Of a stretch of 5,270 bases of DNA, positions 1 to 5,270 are shown one piece after another. Below the pieces are notes generated by a model, which was given only the letters and a program-made list of their open reading frames with translations, was not told where the DNA came from and did no database searches. Source of the stretch: Boseongicola sp. (GTDB lineage Bacteria > Pseudomonadota > Alphaproteobacteria > Rhodobacterales > Rhodobacteraceae); the NCBI GenBank assembly GCA_013042895.1, contig JABDPD010000081.1:1-5270 (forward strand), written 5' to 3'. Both the position numbers and the translations under genes were made by a program. The stretch's first letter is position 1. The number at the start of each line of letters is the position of its first letter.

Positions 1-1
1 A

Positions 2-1009
2 TCCTACTCGCCCCGCATCAATCTAGACCGAGTCTGGATGTTCGTACTAGCTTTGCCAATCGTCATCGCGATATTCGATCCTAGTCAAGCGCTTGAAACG
101 GTTCGCTTTGCTTTTACTGCGATGGGGCAGACCGGTATCTTCATCGGCTTCGCGGTTTTGGCAATCGGATACCTTAAAGCAACCGGTGCCGAGGCACTTC
201 TCGCAAAAACTTTTGAAGGTCGCGAAGTACGCATGATTGTGATGGCCGCCCTCCTTGGAGGGTTGTCGCCGTTTTGCTCGTGCGAAGTTATCCCATTCAT
301 TGCTGCACTCCTTGCGGTTGGCGCGCCATTGTCCGCGGTCATGGCTTTTTGGTTGTCCTCGCCCTTGATGGATCCGGCGATGTTCTTCATCACAGCCGGA
401 ACACTCGGCTCGTCATTCGCTGTTGCCAAGACTGTCTCAGCAGTGGCTCTTGGCTTGCTGGGTGGGGCCACAGTTTATTTATTTGCGAAATCACCAGTTT
501 TTGTTGATCCGCTACGCCCGAAGCAGCAGTCTGGCGGCTGCGGTTGTGGTCCCTCTCCCTTTAGCGGTGAGGTCAATTGGGCGTTTTGGAACCAGCGCGA
601 GCGTAGATCCATATTCAGTGAAACGGTCGTTGTTAATGCGCTTTTCTTGGGAAAATGGTTGTTTCTGGCCTATATGCTCGAGGCTTTAATGCTGCGATAT
701 GTACCGTCCGAGTGGATTGCAGGGTTTTTGGGTGGCGACGGCGCTTGGCCGGTTGTCATGGGCGCGATTGTTGGTGCGCCGGCTTACTTGAACGGCTATG
801 CCGCCGTGCCATTGGTGGACGCATTACTAGCGCAAGGCATGGCGCAAGGGGCGGCCATGTCATTTGTTGTTGCTGGCGGTGTGAGTTGCATTCCTGCAGC
901 CGTCGCTGTTTGGGCGCTAGTTAAACCACGAGTGTTCTTTGCCTATCTTGGCATCGCCCTCGTCGGCGCTGTACTGGCCGGCCTTGCATGGAACATGATT
1001 GCAATTTAG
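2..1009 (+). CDS. Permease of the ArsP/YraQ type (PF03773), 5' end outside the window
   Basis: This is a polytopic inner-membrane protein. Numbering from the internal ATG at 38 gives 323 residues, almost all in hydrophobic stretches (about 2-13, 31-46, 66-78, 84-108, 128-150, 197-217, 238-265, 271-294, 299-323). The diagnostic part is the block around SPFCSCE (residues 78-83) followed by a second half-block near SSPLMDPAMF (107-116), as in the predicted permeases of PF03773. A cytoplasmic-looking linker holds GGCGCGPSPF (166-175), and a later Cys sits at 284. Some family members (ArsP) export methylated trivalent arsenicals; the substrate here is unknown. The frame is open from position 2 and reads SYSPRINLDRVW before the ATG at 38, with no convincing ribosome site there, so the true start is probably upstream. 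Downstream genes are separated by 199 bp and look unrelated. Family assignment is solid; function is inference. Confidence 0.88.
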   Translation, partial: SYSPRINLDRVWMFVLALPIVIAIFDPSQALETVRFAFTAMGQTGIFIGFAVLAIGYLKATGAEALLAKTFEGREVRMIVMAALLGGLSPFCSCEVIPFIAALLAVGAPLSAVMAFWLSSPLMDPAMFFITAGTLGSSFAVAKTVSAVALGLLGGATVYLFAKSPVFVDPLRPKQQSGGCGCGPSPFSGEVNWAFWNQRERRSIFSETVVVNALFLGKWLFLAYMLEALMLRYVPSEWIAGFLGGDGAWPVVMGAIVGAPAYLNGYAAVPLVDALLAQGMAQGAAMSFVVAGGVSCIPAAVAVWALVKPRVFFAYLGIALVGAVLAGLAWNMIAI

Positions 1010-1022
1010 CGGCAGTTGGATT

Positions 1023-1030
1023 CCCCCCCC
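1023..1030. repeat. C8 homopolymer tract
   Basis: Eight consecutive C bases lie 13 bp after the permease stop codon, in the spacer before the capsule-export genes. Such tracts can slip during replication, but this one lies outside any gene and upstream of the best -10 candidate, so an effect on expression is speculative. Confidence 0.5.
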
Positions 1031-1050
1031 ACCTGTCCGGGTCCTGGCCG

Positions 1051-1059
1051 TGCTATATT
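1051..1059 (+). promoter_or_regulatory. Candidate extended -10 promoter for the kpsT-kpsE operon
   Basis: TGCTATATT has the extended -10 form (TG, one base, then TATATT, five of six matches to TATAAT). No good -35 hexamer is found 16-18 bp upstream (ACCTGT at 1031-1036). If used, transcription would start near 1065 and leave a leader of about 145 nt that contains the hairpin at 1086-1117. This is a motif match only. Confidence 0.3.
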
Positions 1060-1085
1060 TCGCGCATATTAGCTGGAACCCGCCT

Positions 1086-1117
1086 TTGCACGAAAGGGTG
1101 ATTCCCTTTGCGTGCAA
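1086..1117 (+). promoter_or_regulatory. Strong hairpin in the leader of the capsule-export operon
   Basis: TTGCACG+AAAGGG (1086-1098) pairs perfectly with CCCTTT (1104-1109) and CGTGCAA (1111-1117). This gives a 13-bp stem with a TGATT loop and one bulged G at 1110. No run of T follows on either strand, so it is not a standard intrinsic terminator. The 3' arm CCCTTTG (1104-1110) is also the exact complement of CAAAGGG at 1136-1142, so two exclusive folds are possible. It lies about 90 nt before the KpsT-like start codon. A role as a leader regulatory structure, or as the 3' end of the permease transcript, is inference. Confidence 0.5.
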
Positions 1118-1170
1118 CCTCCGCCATAATGTCGACAAAGGGCCGTGAAAGGTCTTGAAGGACGACAGAG

Positions 1171-1185
1171 TTAACTGTTGGTAAA
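1171..1185 (+). promoter_or_regulatory. Possible CtrA-type binding site
   Basis: TTAA (1171-1174), seven bases, then TAAA (1182-1185) matches the alphaproteobacterial CtrA consensus TTAA-N7-TTAA at seven of eight positions. It lies 24 bp before the KpsT-like start codon in an otherwise GC-rich stretch. A site this close to the gene could repress as easily as activate. A single near-match can occur by chance. Confidence 0.25.
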
Positions 1186-1208
1186 TTGGGGCATCGGCGG
1201 ACCGTCTG

Positions 1209-1871
1209 ATGATCGAGTTCAGGAACGTAAGCAAGTCCTTTTGGACTGGCCAAAGACGCAAGGTCATCCTCGACCAGGCGAGCTTCCGCGTGGAGCTTGG
1301 CACGTCGCTCGGCATTCTTGCTCCCAATGGGACCGGCAAAACGACTTTGATCAATATGATGTGCGGATTGGAAAAACCCGACGAGGGCGAGATCATTCGA
1401 CAATCGCGCATTTCCTTTCCGCTTGGCTTTATGGGAGGCGTTATCGGCAAGTTGTCCGCAATGGAGAATGCGCGTTATATCGCTCGCCTTTATGGCAAAG
1501 ACCCAGACTATCTTGAAGCGTTCTGTCGTTGGGTTTGCGGGTTGGAAGAGTATTTCGACATGCCAGTCGGCACTTATAGTTCCGGTATGCGAGGGCGTTT
1601 CAGCTTTGCCCTTCTGTTGGCATTGGATTTCGACATCTATCTAATCGATGAAGGCATGCCAGGCACCACTGACGTCGAATTCAATCGCAAGGCTGGCATG
1701 ATCCTTCGCGAGCGACTGAAGACAGCCACCGTGGTTATAGTGTCCCATCAGGCGGAGACACTCGAAAAATTCTGTAAGTCTGCGGCAGTTCTGAGGAACG
1801 GCTCGCTCCATATGTTTGCTACTCTCGAAGAGGCAAAAGAGCTCTATGAATATGAAGCCCAAAGCGCCTAA
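1209..1871 (+). CDS. kpsT: KpsT-like ABC transporter ATPase for capsular polysaccharide export
   Basis: This 220-residue protein has the length of the KpsT family, the cytoplasmic ATPase that powers ABC-dependent export of capsule polysaccharide across the inner membrane. Visible motifs are Walker A APNGTGKTT (38-46), the signature YSSGMRGR (123-130), Walker B DIYLIDE (142-148, with catalytic Glu148) and the H-loop SHQ (179-181). The first Gly of the Walker A loop is Ala38, where KpsT usually has Gly; the Gly-Lys-Thr that bind phosphate are intact. The FWTGQRRKVILD segment (11-22) and the LIDEGM form resemble KpsT rather than amino-acid or drug ABC ATPases. The ATG at 1209 is the only usable start: an in-frame stop lies at 1182-1184, and CGGCGGA (1195-1201) is a suitable ribosome site. 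The gene overlaps the next one by 26 bp. Its membrane partner KpsM is not next to it, which is unusual. Family call is firm; the exact substrate is unknown. Confidence 0.92.
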   Translation: MIEFRNVSKSFWTGQRRKVILDQASFRVELGTSLGILAPNGTGKTTLINMMCGLEKPDEGEIIRQSRISFPLGFMGGVIGKLSAMENARYIARLYGKDPDYLEAFCRWVCGLEEYFDMPVGTYSSGMRGRFSFALLLALDFDIYLIDEGMPGTTDVEFNRKAGMILRERLKTATVVIVSHQAETLEKFCKSAAVLRNGSLHMFATLEEAKELYEYEAQSA

Positions 1872-3516
1872 ATTTCGCATTCGTCGCGAAGCCGGCGCCA
1901 CCGCGCGCTCGCACTCTGACGATATGTCATTTGCCCCTGGAAATGATGGCTTCGGAGACGAGGCATTTCCCGGTTCGGCGAAGGAAGCGGCCGACAAAGT
2001 TGCGGGTGAGGAGGGTATCTCCGAAATTCGACGTGAAGGGCTGACGGGGCGGCAGCTGCGAATGGCGCGCCGTTTGGCCCAAAAGAACGGTCTTGCCCCA
2101 AAATCGGATTTCGATGCCGTGCGCCTATTGCGTGCGCAGGGCATAGACCCATTTGATCGGGCCAACATGCTCGAATTGGTCGCCGCAAAACCAAATTCCA
2201 AGCGAACAAACAGCGCGCAGTCACCCACAGCGCACACACAGCGTCCTCGTTCAAAACCATCCGCTTCGCAAAAAAGCGCGCAGACGTCTAAGACCGGAAG
2301 CATCATTAAGAATCTGCCTCAAAAAGTGGATGAAGAGGCGAAACTTCCGGGCGCTCATGACCCTGATGCCGGCTTTCATGCTCACGAATTGGAGAGAATT
2401 CAGCGCGATATCGTACGGCGCCGCCGACGCAATCTCGTATTTCTTGCGTCGCGTCTTTCTGTGTTCGTCTTTTTACCCACTCTTCTGGCTGGTCTGTATT
2501 TTGCCTTCGTTGCCACGCCAAGTTACGCGACAAAGTCCGAGTTTATCGTGCAGCAGGCAGACACTATGGGCGCATCTCCTGGACTTCTCGGTGGAACTTC
2601 CATGGCAACAAGTCAGGACTCGATTATGGTTCAGGACTTTTTGACTTCTCGAGAGGCCCTAGGAAAACTCAATGTTGATCACGATTATCGTGGCCATTTC
2701 AGCAACGAAAACGTCGATGTTATCCAACGCCTGCCGTCAGACGCTTCAAATGAGGACGTCTATGCCCACTACCAGAACAATGTAACCGTTGGGTATGATC
2801 CAACGGAGGGCGTTCTTCGCATGGAGGTATCCGCCCTTAGCCCAGAGATGAGCCGAATTTTTTCAGAGGCTCTAATAGGCTATGCTGAAGCTCGCGTGGA
2901 TAGTGTGACCGAGCGCAAGCGTGCAGATCAGATGAGAGGCTCAAGTGAGAGTTTTGAGTCCGCTGAAGCGCGCATGGTCGAGGCACAAGAACGAGTGCTG
3001 CAACTGCAAGAGCAGCTCGGAGTTTTGGATCCAGCCTCTGAGACAACGGCACTTATGAGCCAGATCAGTAACTTTGAGATACAGGTAGCCGAAAAAAGGC
3101 TTCAATTGCAGCAACTTCTCGACAACACCGAGCCGAATGCAGCACGGGTTGCTGGTGTGGAAGGGGACATTGGAAGACTCGAAGATCTTATCGCGGAACT
3201 AAGGCTTCAAATGACATCTCAAATTGGAACCCAAGGATCCCTAGCATCCATTTCGGCGCAACTAAGGATGGCAGAGGTCGACCTTGAAACACGGACTTTT
3301 ATGATGCAGGAATCTCTCCAATCCATGGAGGCTGCGCGTATTGAGGCTATGCGGCAGGTTCGATTCCTTTCCATCGGCGTTGCGCCTATTCCCCCTGATG
3401 AGCCGACATATCCAAGGGTGTTTGAGAACACACTGATCACTCTTTTGATCTTTTCGGCAATTTACCTTCTGGTCTCTTTGACAGCCGCCGTATTGCGCGA
3501 GCAGGTTTCGAACTGA
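1846..3516 (+). CDS. kpsE: KpsE-like capsule export protein (polysaccharide co-polymerase type)
   Basis: This 556-residue protein is likely anchored in the inner membrane with a large periplasmic coiled-coil domain that links the export ABC transporter to the outer-membrane channel. Order: basic start KPKAPKFRIRR; a conserved-looking segment with TGRQLRMARRLAQKNG and later DAVRLLRAQGIDPFDR (about 64-112); a Ser/Gln/Lys-rich linker (115-165); five Arg (191-195) just before membrane helix 1 (196-222); a periplasmic domain starting ATPSYATKSEF; coiled coil (about 370-505); the Pro-rich APIPPDEPTYPR (513-524) typical before the second helix of these proteins; and helix 2 (529-550). It is much longer than E. 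coli KpsE (about 380 residues), owing to the roughly 195-residue cytoplasmic N-terminus. The start at 1846 (MNMKPK) or 1852 is preferred over an upstream TTG at 1816. AAGAG (1837-1841) and AGAGG (1829-1833) may serve as ribosome sites. The overlap with the ATPase gene implies translational coupling. No clear terminator follows. Confidence 0.9.
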   Translation: MNMKPKAPKFRIRREAGATARSHSDDMSFAPGNDGFGDEAFPGSAKEAADKVAGEEGISEIRREGLTGRQLRMARRLAQKNGLAPKSDFDAVRLLRAQGIDPFDRANMLELVAAKPNSKRTNSAQSPTAHTQRPRSKPSASQKSAQTSKTGSIIKNLPQKVDEEAKLPGAHDPDAGFHAHELERIQRDIVRRRRRNLVFLASRLSVFVFLPTLLAGLYFAFVATPSYATKSEFIVQQADTMGASPGLLGGTSMATSQDSIMVQDFLTSREALGKLNVDHDYRGHFSNENVDVIQRLPSDASNEDVYAHYQNNVTVGYDPTEGVLRMEVSALSPEMSRIFSEALIGYAEARVDSVTERKRADQMRGSSESFESAEARMVEAQERVLQLQEQLGVLDPASETTALMSQISNFEIQVAEKRLQLQQLLDNTEPNAARVAGVEGDIGRLEDLIAELRLQMTSQIGTQGSLASISAQLRMAEVDLETRTFMMQESLQSMEAARIEAMRQVRFLSIGVAPIPPDEPTYPRVFENTLITLLIFSAIYLLVSLTAAVLREQVSN

Positions 3517-3556
3517 ATGAAGCTGGACGTTCACTAGGTTTTTCGGAATCCAGGTC

Positions 3557-3585
3557 TTGCACAGGGGAATGTCTCTGAGTAAGTA
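3557..3585 (+). promoter_or_regulatory. Possible promoter of the tRNA-Gln gene
   Basis: TTGCAC (3557-3562) resembles a -35 box, and after 17 bp TAAGTA (3580-3585) lies at the -10 position, 12 bp before the tRNA. The -10 match is poor. The location is right for a short-leader tRNA transcript, but read-through from the capsule operon is also possible. Confidence 0.3.
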
Positions 3586-3597
3586 ACGCCAGCCTGT

Positions 3598-3672
3598 TGG
3601 GGTGTAGCCAAGTGGTAAGGCAGCAGTTTTTGGTACTGTGTATCGTAGGTTCGAATCCTACCACCCCAGCCA
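3598..3672 (+). tRNA. tRNA-Gln (anticodon UUG), with encoded CCA
   Basis: A complete cloverleaf can be folded by eye. The acceptor arm is TGGGGTG (3598-3604) with CACCCCA (3662-3668). The D stem is GCC (3607-3609) with GGC (3619-3621). The anticodon stem is GCAGT (3623-3627) with ACTGT (3635-3639). The seven-base loop TTTTGGT places TTG at 3630-3632, so it reads CAA (Gln). The variable loop is five bases (3640-3644). The T stem is GTAGG (3645-3649) with CCTAC (3657-3661) around loop TTCGAAT. The discriminator base is G3669 and CCA is encoded at 3670-3672. All arms are intact, so the gene looks functional. It lies between the capsule genes and a recombinase gene, a common position for an integration site. 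Confidence 0.97.
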
Positions 3673-3697
3673 GGCAAATCTACCAAACCTACGATAC
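3640..3697. repeat. 12-bp inverted repeat between tRNA-Gln and its downstream flank
   Basis: GTATCGTAGGTT (3640-3651), covering the variable loop, the 5' T stem and the first T-loop bases of the tRNA, is exactly complementary to AACCTACGATAC (3686-3697), with 34 bp between. In RNA the pairing could grow by three G-U pairs (3637-3639 with 3698-3700). It may be half of a recombination site, a fold of the precursor tRNA, or chance; the length makes chance unlikely at this distance. Confidence 0.6.
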
Positions 3698-3705
3698 GTG
3701 AGATG

Positions 3706-3722
3706 ACGCCAGATAGTGGCGT
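3706..3722 (+). terminator. Weak candidate terminator hairpin after tRNA-Gln
   Basis: ACGCCA (3706-3711) pairs with TGGCGT (3717-3722) around a five-base GATAG loop, 34 bp after the tRNA. Only GGTTTCC follows, so the T run is poor. Confidence 0.3.
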
Positions 3723-3781
3723 GGTTTCCGTGGGTTGTGTGAGTGGTTCGTGCGGCGAGACGCTGTGACGGGGCCAATTTA

Positions 3782-3799
3782 GCCCGCTCAACGGCGGGC
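3782..3799 (-). terminator. Candidate hairpin after the recombinase gene
   Basis: GCCCGC (3782-3787) and GCGGGC (3794-3799) form an all-GC six-pair stem with a six-base loop, about 40 bp past the recombinase stop in its direction of transcription. The bases that follow on the minus strand (TAAATTGG) are not a clear T run, so intrinsic termination is uncertain. Confidence 0.3.
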
Positions 3800-3839
3800 G
3801 TCTCAGATAGTGATTTCCGCGATACGCGAATGGGATAAT

Positions 3840-5270
3840 TCAGAGAGTCGTGATGCGCTTGCGTTGCGCTTGCCAGTCTGCGGGCAGCGTATGCCGCAGG
3901 AGCCAATCTGACGTTAGGCCGAGCGGCTGCGTGCCAAAGGTGATATCGCGAACAGTATCAGGGGCGAGGAACGCGAGGTCCACCATCTGCTGTACGCGGC
4001 GCTTTGAAGTGCCGGAGGCAGTGGCGATCGCTGCAAAGCTCTCGCCGTTTTTGAGCCGGCGATACCAGTCGTTCGCAAGCGCGATGTTGCGGAGCAACGA
4101 CTGATCAATCTCGGCTTTACCATTGCCGATCACCAGCTTCATCTCAACTCCACGCCTGCGTTCTGTGAACGGAAGCTCAATGGTGAGATCGCTGGGACTA
4201 CACTCCAGTTCAGCGCCTACGAGCTGCTGCAATCGGATGGCATCGATCTCAACCGTGAGGCAGCCTGGCGCAATCGTCACACCGCCAACGGCATCCAGCG
4301 CTACTTTCGCATCAGGTACCGGAGTTGCAGTGCCTAGGAACATCTGATCGTTCGTGGACTTGCGAAGTTCCTCAATGCGTTTCTGAACAGCGCTGGCAAT
4401 TGCATTCTCCAGTGTGGCCGCCGGAATGCGCCAGGTCCGCTGCTTCTCATCTGCAGCGCTGACGCCTGTGACCAGCTTCTGAGAGATGTAGTATCTGTAG
4501 CGCCTGTCACCTTTCTTGGTGTGACTTGGAGTGAGACGTTCTCCGACCTCATCAACGATCTTGCCTGCCAAAGGAGAGGGCTCGCGGTATTGCTTCGTCT
4601 TCCTTGGCTTTTGAGCCCTGCCGCTCAGATGATCCTGCAAGGTATCCCAGCGTTCCGGATCAATGATCGCAGGGTGTTGGCCTTCGAAGACCTGATCCTT
4701 GTGCCGGATGCGTCCGGCGTAGACTGGGTTGGTCAGGATGTGGTGCAACTGGCCGCGGGACATAACGTTTCCACCTCGGACCCGTCCATTGGCCAAACGC
4801 CGTATCTTGGACCGCAGTTTCAGTCGCCCCGCCGCCTCCTGCACCAGGTTCATTGTGCCCCATTCCTCGTAAAGACCATAGATCGTGAGAACTGTCTCAG
4901 CCTCCTCTGGATTAATACGCAGCGTCCGGCCATCGGGGTCATAGCCGAGTGGGACATTGCCTCCCATCCAGAGGCCCTTGCGTTTGGAGGCGGCGATCTT
5001 GTCCCGGATGCGTTCAGCCGTGACCTCGCGTTCAAATTGGGCAAAGGACAAAAGCACGTTCAGCGTTAGTCGCCCCATGCTTGTAGCGGTGTTGAAGGAC
5101 TGGGTCACAGAGACAAAAGACGCCTCAGCCTGATCCAAACGGTCAACGAGCTTTGCAAAGTCAGAGAGCGACCGCGTGAGGCGGTCAATCTTGTAGACAA
5201 CGATCTGGTCGACCTGTTTACCATCGACCGCCTCCATGAGCCGATGAAGGGCAGGGCGCTCGAGATGACC
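3840..5270 (-). CDS. Large serine site-specific recombinase, N-terminus outside the window
   Basis: 476 residues are visible; the reading frame runs off the right edge. The first visible residues read GHLERPALHRLMEAVDG, then QIVVYKIDRLTRS, the conserved region of the resolvase catalytic domain whose two Arg (in DRLTR) take part in catalysis. The catalytic Ser and roughly the first 50-60 residues lie beyond the window, so the ATG at 5237 is not the true start. Next come the long helix FAQFEREVTAERIRDKI, the Recombinase domain (PF07508; KGLWMGGNVPLGYD through the GQLHHILTNPVYAG block), then a segment in the zinc-ribbon position (SPLAGKIVDEVGERLTPS through RRYRYYIS) that lacks the usual Cys pairs. 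The C-terminus has a helix-turn-helix-like stretch (FAAIATASGTSKRRVQQMVDLAFL). Such enzymes cut and join DNA to integrate or excise phages and genomic islands. The gene is intact within the window and converges on tRNA-Gln, consistent with an element extending rightward. Confidence 0.94.
   Translation of the reverse strand, partial: GHLERPALHRLMEAVDGKQVDQIVVYKIDRLTRSLSDFAKLVDRLDQAEASFVSVTQSFNTATSMGRLTLNVLLSFAQFEREVTAERIRDKIAASKRKGLWMGGNVPLGYDPDGRTLRINPEEAETVLTIYGLYEEWGTMNLVQEAAGRLKLRSKIRRLANGRVRGGNVMSRGQLHHILTNPVYAGRIRHKDQVFEGQHPAIIDPERWDTLQDHLSGRAQKPRKTKQYREPSPLAGKIVDEVGERLTPSHTKKGDRRYRYYISQKLVTGVSAADEKQRTWRIPAATLENAIASAVQKRIEELRKSTNDQMFLGTATPVPDAKVALDAVGGVTIAPGCLTVEIDAIRLQQLVGAELECSPSDLTIELPFTERRRGVEMKLVIGNGKAEIDQSLLRNIALANDWYRRLKNGESFAAIATASGTSKRRVQQMVDLAFLAPDTVRDITFGTQPLGLTSDWLLRHTLPADWQAQRKRITTL

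Larger units (their letters stand above)
3673..3839. other. Noncoding junction between tRNA-Gln and the recombinase gene
   Basis: This 167-bp stretch holds no convincing gene. It contains the distal arm of the tRNA inverted repeat, two GC-rich hairpins (3706-3722 and 3782-3799), and a loose direct repeat: CAGATAGTG at 3710-3718 and 3804-3812, each followed shortly by TTTCCG (3725-3730 and 3814-3819). Similar CGATACG words occur at 3692-3698 and 3820-3826. Its position suggests the left end of an integrated element. Confidence 0.45.

Noticed and set aside
917..1450. Minus-strand reading frame of 177 codons across the intergenic region
   Set aside because: It runs antisense to the permease end and the KpsT-like gene, has no recognisable domain, and its composition follows from the opposite coding strand.
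1816..1845. TTG start giving ten more residues for the KpsE-like protein
   Set aside because: It would enlarge the overlap with the ATPase gene to 56 bp with a rare start codon. The ATG at 1846 begins MNMKPK, fits the basic N-terminus of such proteins, and has plausible ribosome sites.
1641..2306. Long minus-strand frame opposite the KpsE N-terminus
   Set aside because: It is a shadow of a low-complexity, GC-rich coding region, with no domain and no ribosome site.
3519..3539. Tiny open frame MKLDVH after the KpsE stop, considered as the start of a truncated next gene
   Set aside because: It has only six codons and no similarity to KpsM or any known N-terminus; it is probably chance.
3511..3542. 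Intrinsic terminator after the KpsE-like gene, ending at the T run near 3539-3543
   Set aside because: Only a four-pair stem with a long loop could be drawn before the Ts, too weak to support a terminator.
3673..3839. CRISPR array or other regular repeat array
   Set aside because: The repeats are too short, occur only twice, and have uneven spacing.
4521..5069. Plus-strand frame of 182 codons opposite the recombinase
   Set aside because: The minus-strand product is an unmistakable recombinase, so this is an antisense shadow.

Overview
The window looks like chromosomal DNA of a Rhodobacterales-type alphaproteobacterium (Roseobacter group or close relative). The base composition is moderately GC-rich. 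The KpsE-like protein has the long, charged N-terminal extension I associate with that group, and the serine recombinase is of a type common in alphaproteobacteria. The genus cannot be named from the sequence alone.

Layout, left to right: (1) positions 2-1009 (+) hold most of a membrane permease of the ArsP/YraQ (PF03773) type, whose start probably lies left of the window. (2) Positions 1010-1208 are a 199-bp intergenic region with a C8 tract, a possible extended -10 promoter, a strong 13-bp hairpin with an alternative pairing partner, and a CtrA-like half-site pair. (3) Positions 1209-3516 (+) hold two overlapping genes for capsular-polysaccharide export: a KpsT-like ABC ATPase and a KpsE-like polysaccharide co-polymerase with an unusually long cytoplasmic N-terminus. 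No KpsM membrane partner is present in the window. (4) Positions 3598-3672 (+) are a complete tRNA-Gln (anticodon UUG) with encoded CCA. (5) Positions 3673-3839 are noncoding and carry inverted and direct repeats, including a 12-bp inverted copy of part of the tRNA. (6) Positions 3840-5270 (-) hold a large serine recombinase pointing at the tRNA; its catalytic N-terminus lies beyond the right edge.

How it fits together: KpsT and KpsE would work at the inner membrane, powering ABC-dependent export of a capsule polysaccharide and linking it to the periplasmic/outer-membrane conduit. The two genes are translationally coupled by a short overlap. The tRNA marks the end of this core-like block. The recombinase directly beyond it suggests the edge of an integrated element extending to the right, whose cargo cannot be seen here. 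I see no clear evidence of a wholly new system. The best leads are the structured capsule-operon leader, the absent KpsM, and the tRNA-derived inverted repeat at the apparent island junction.
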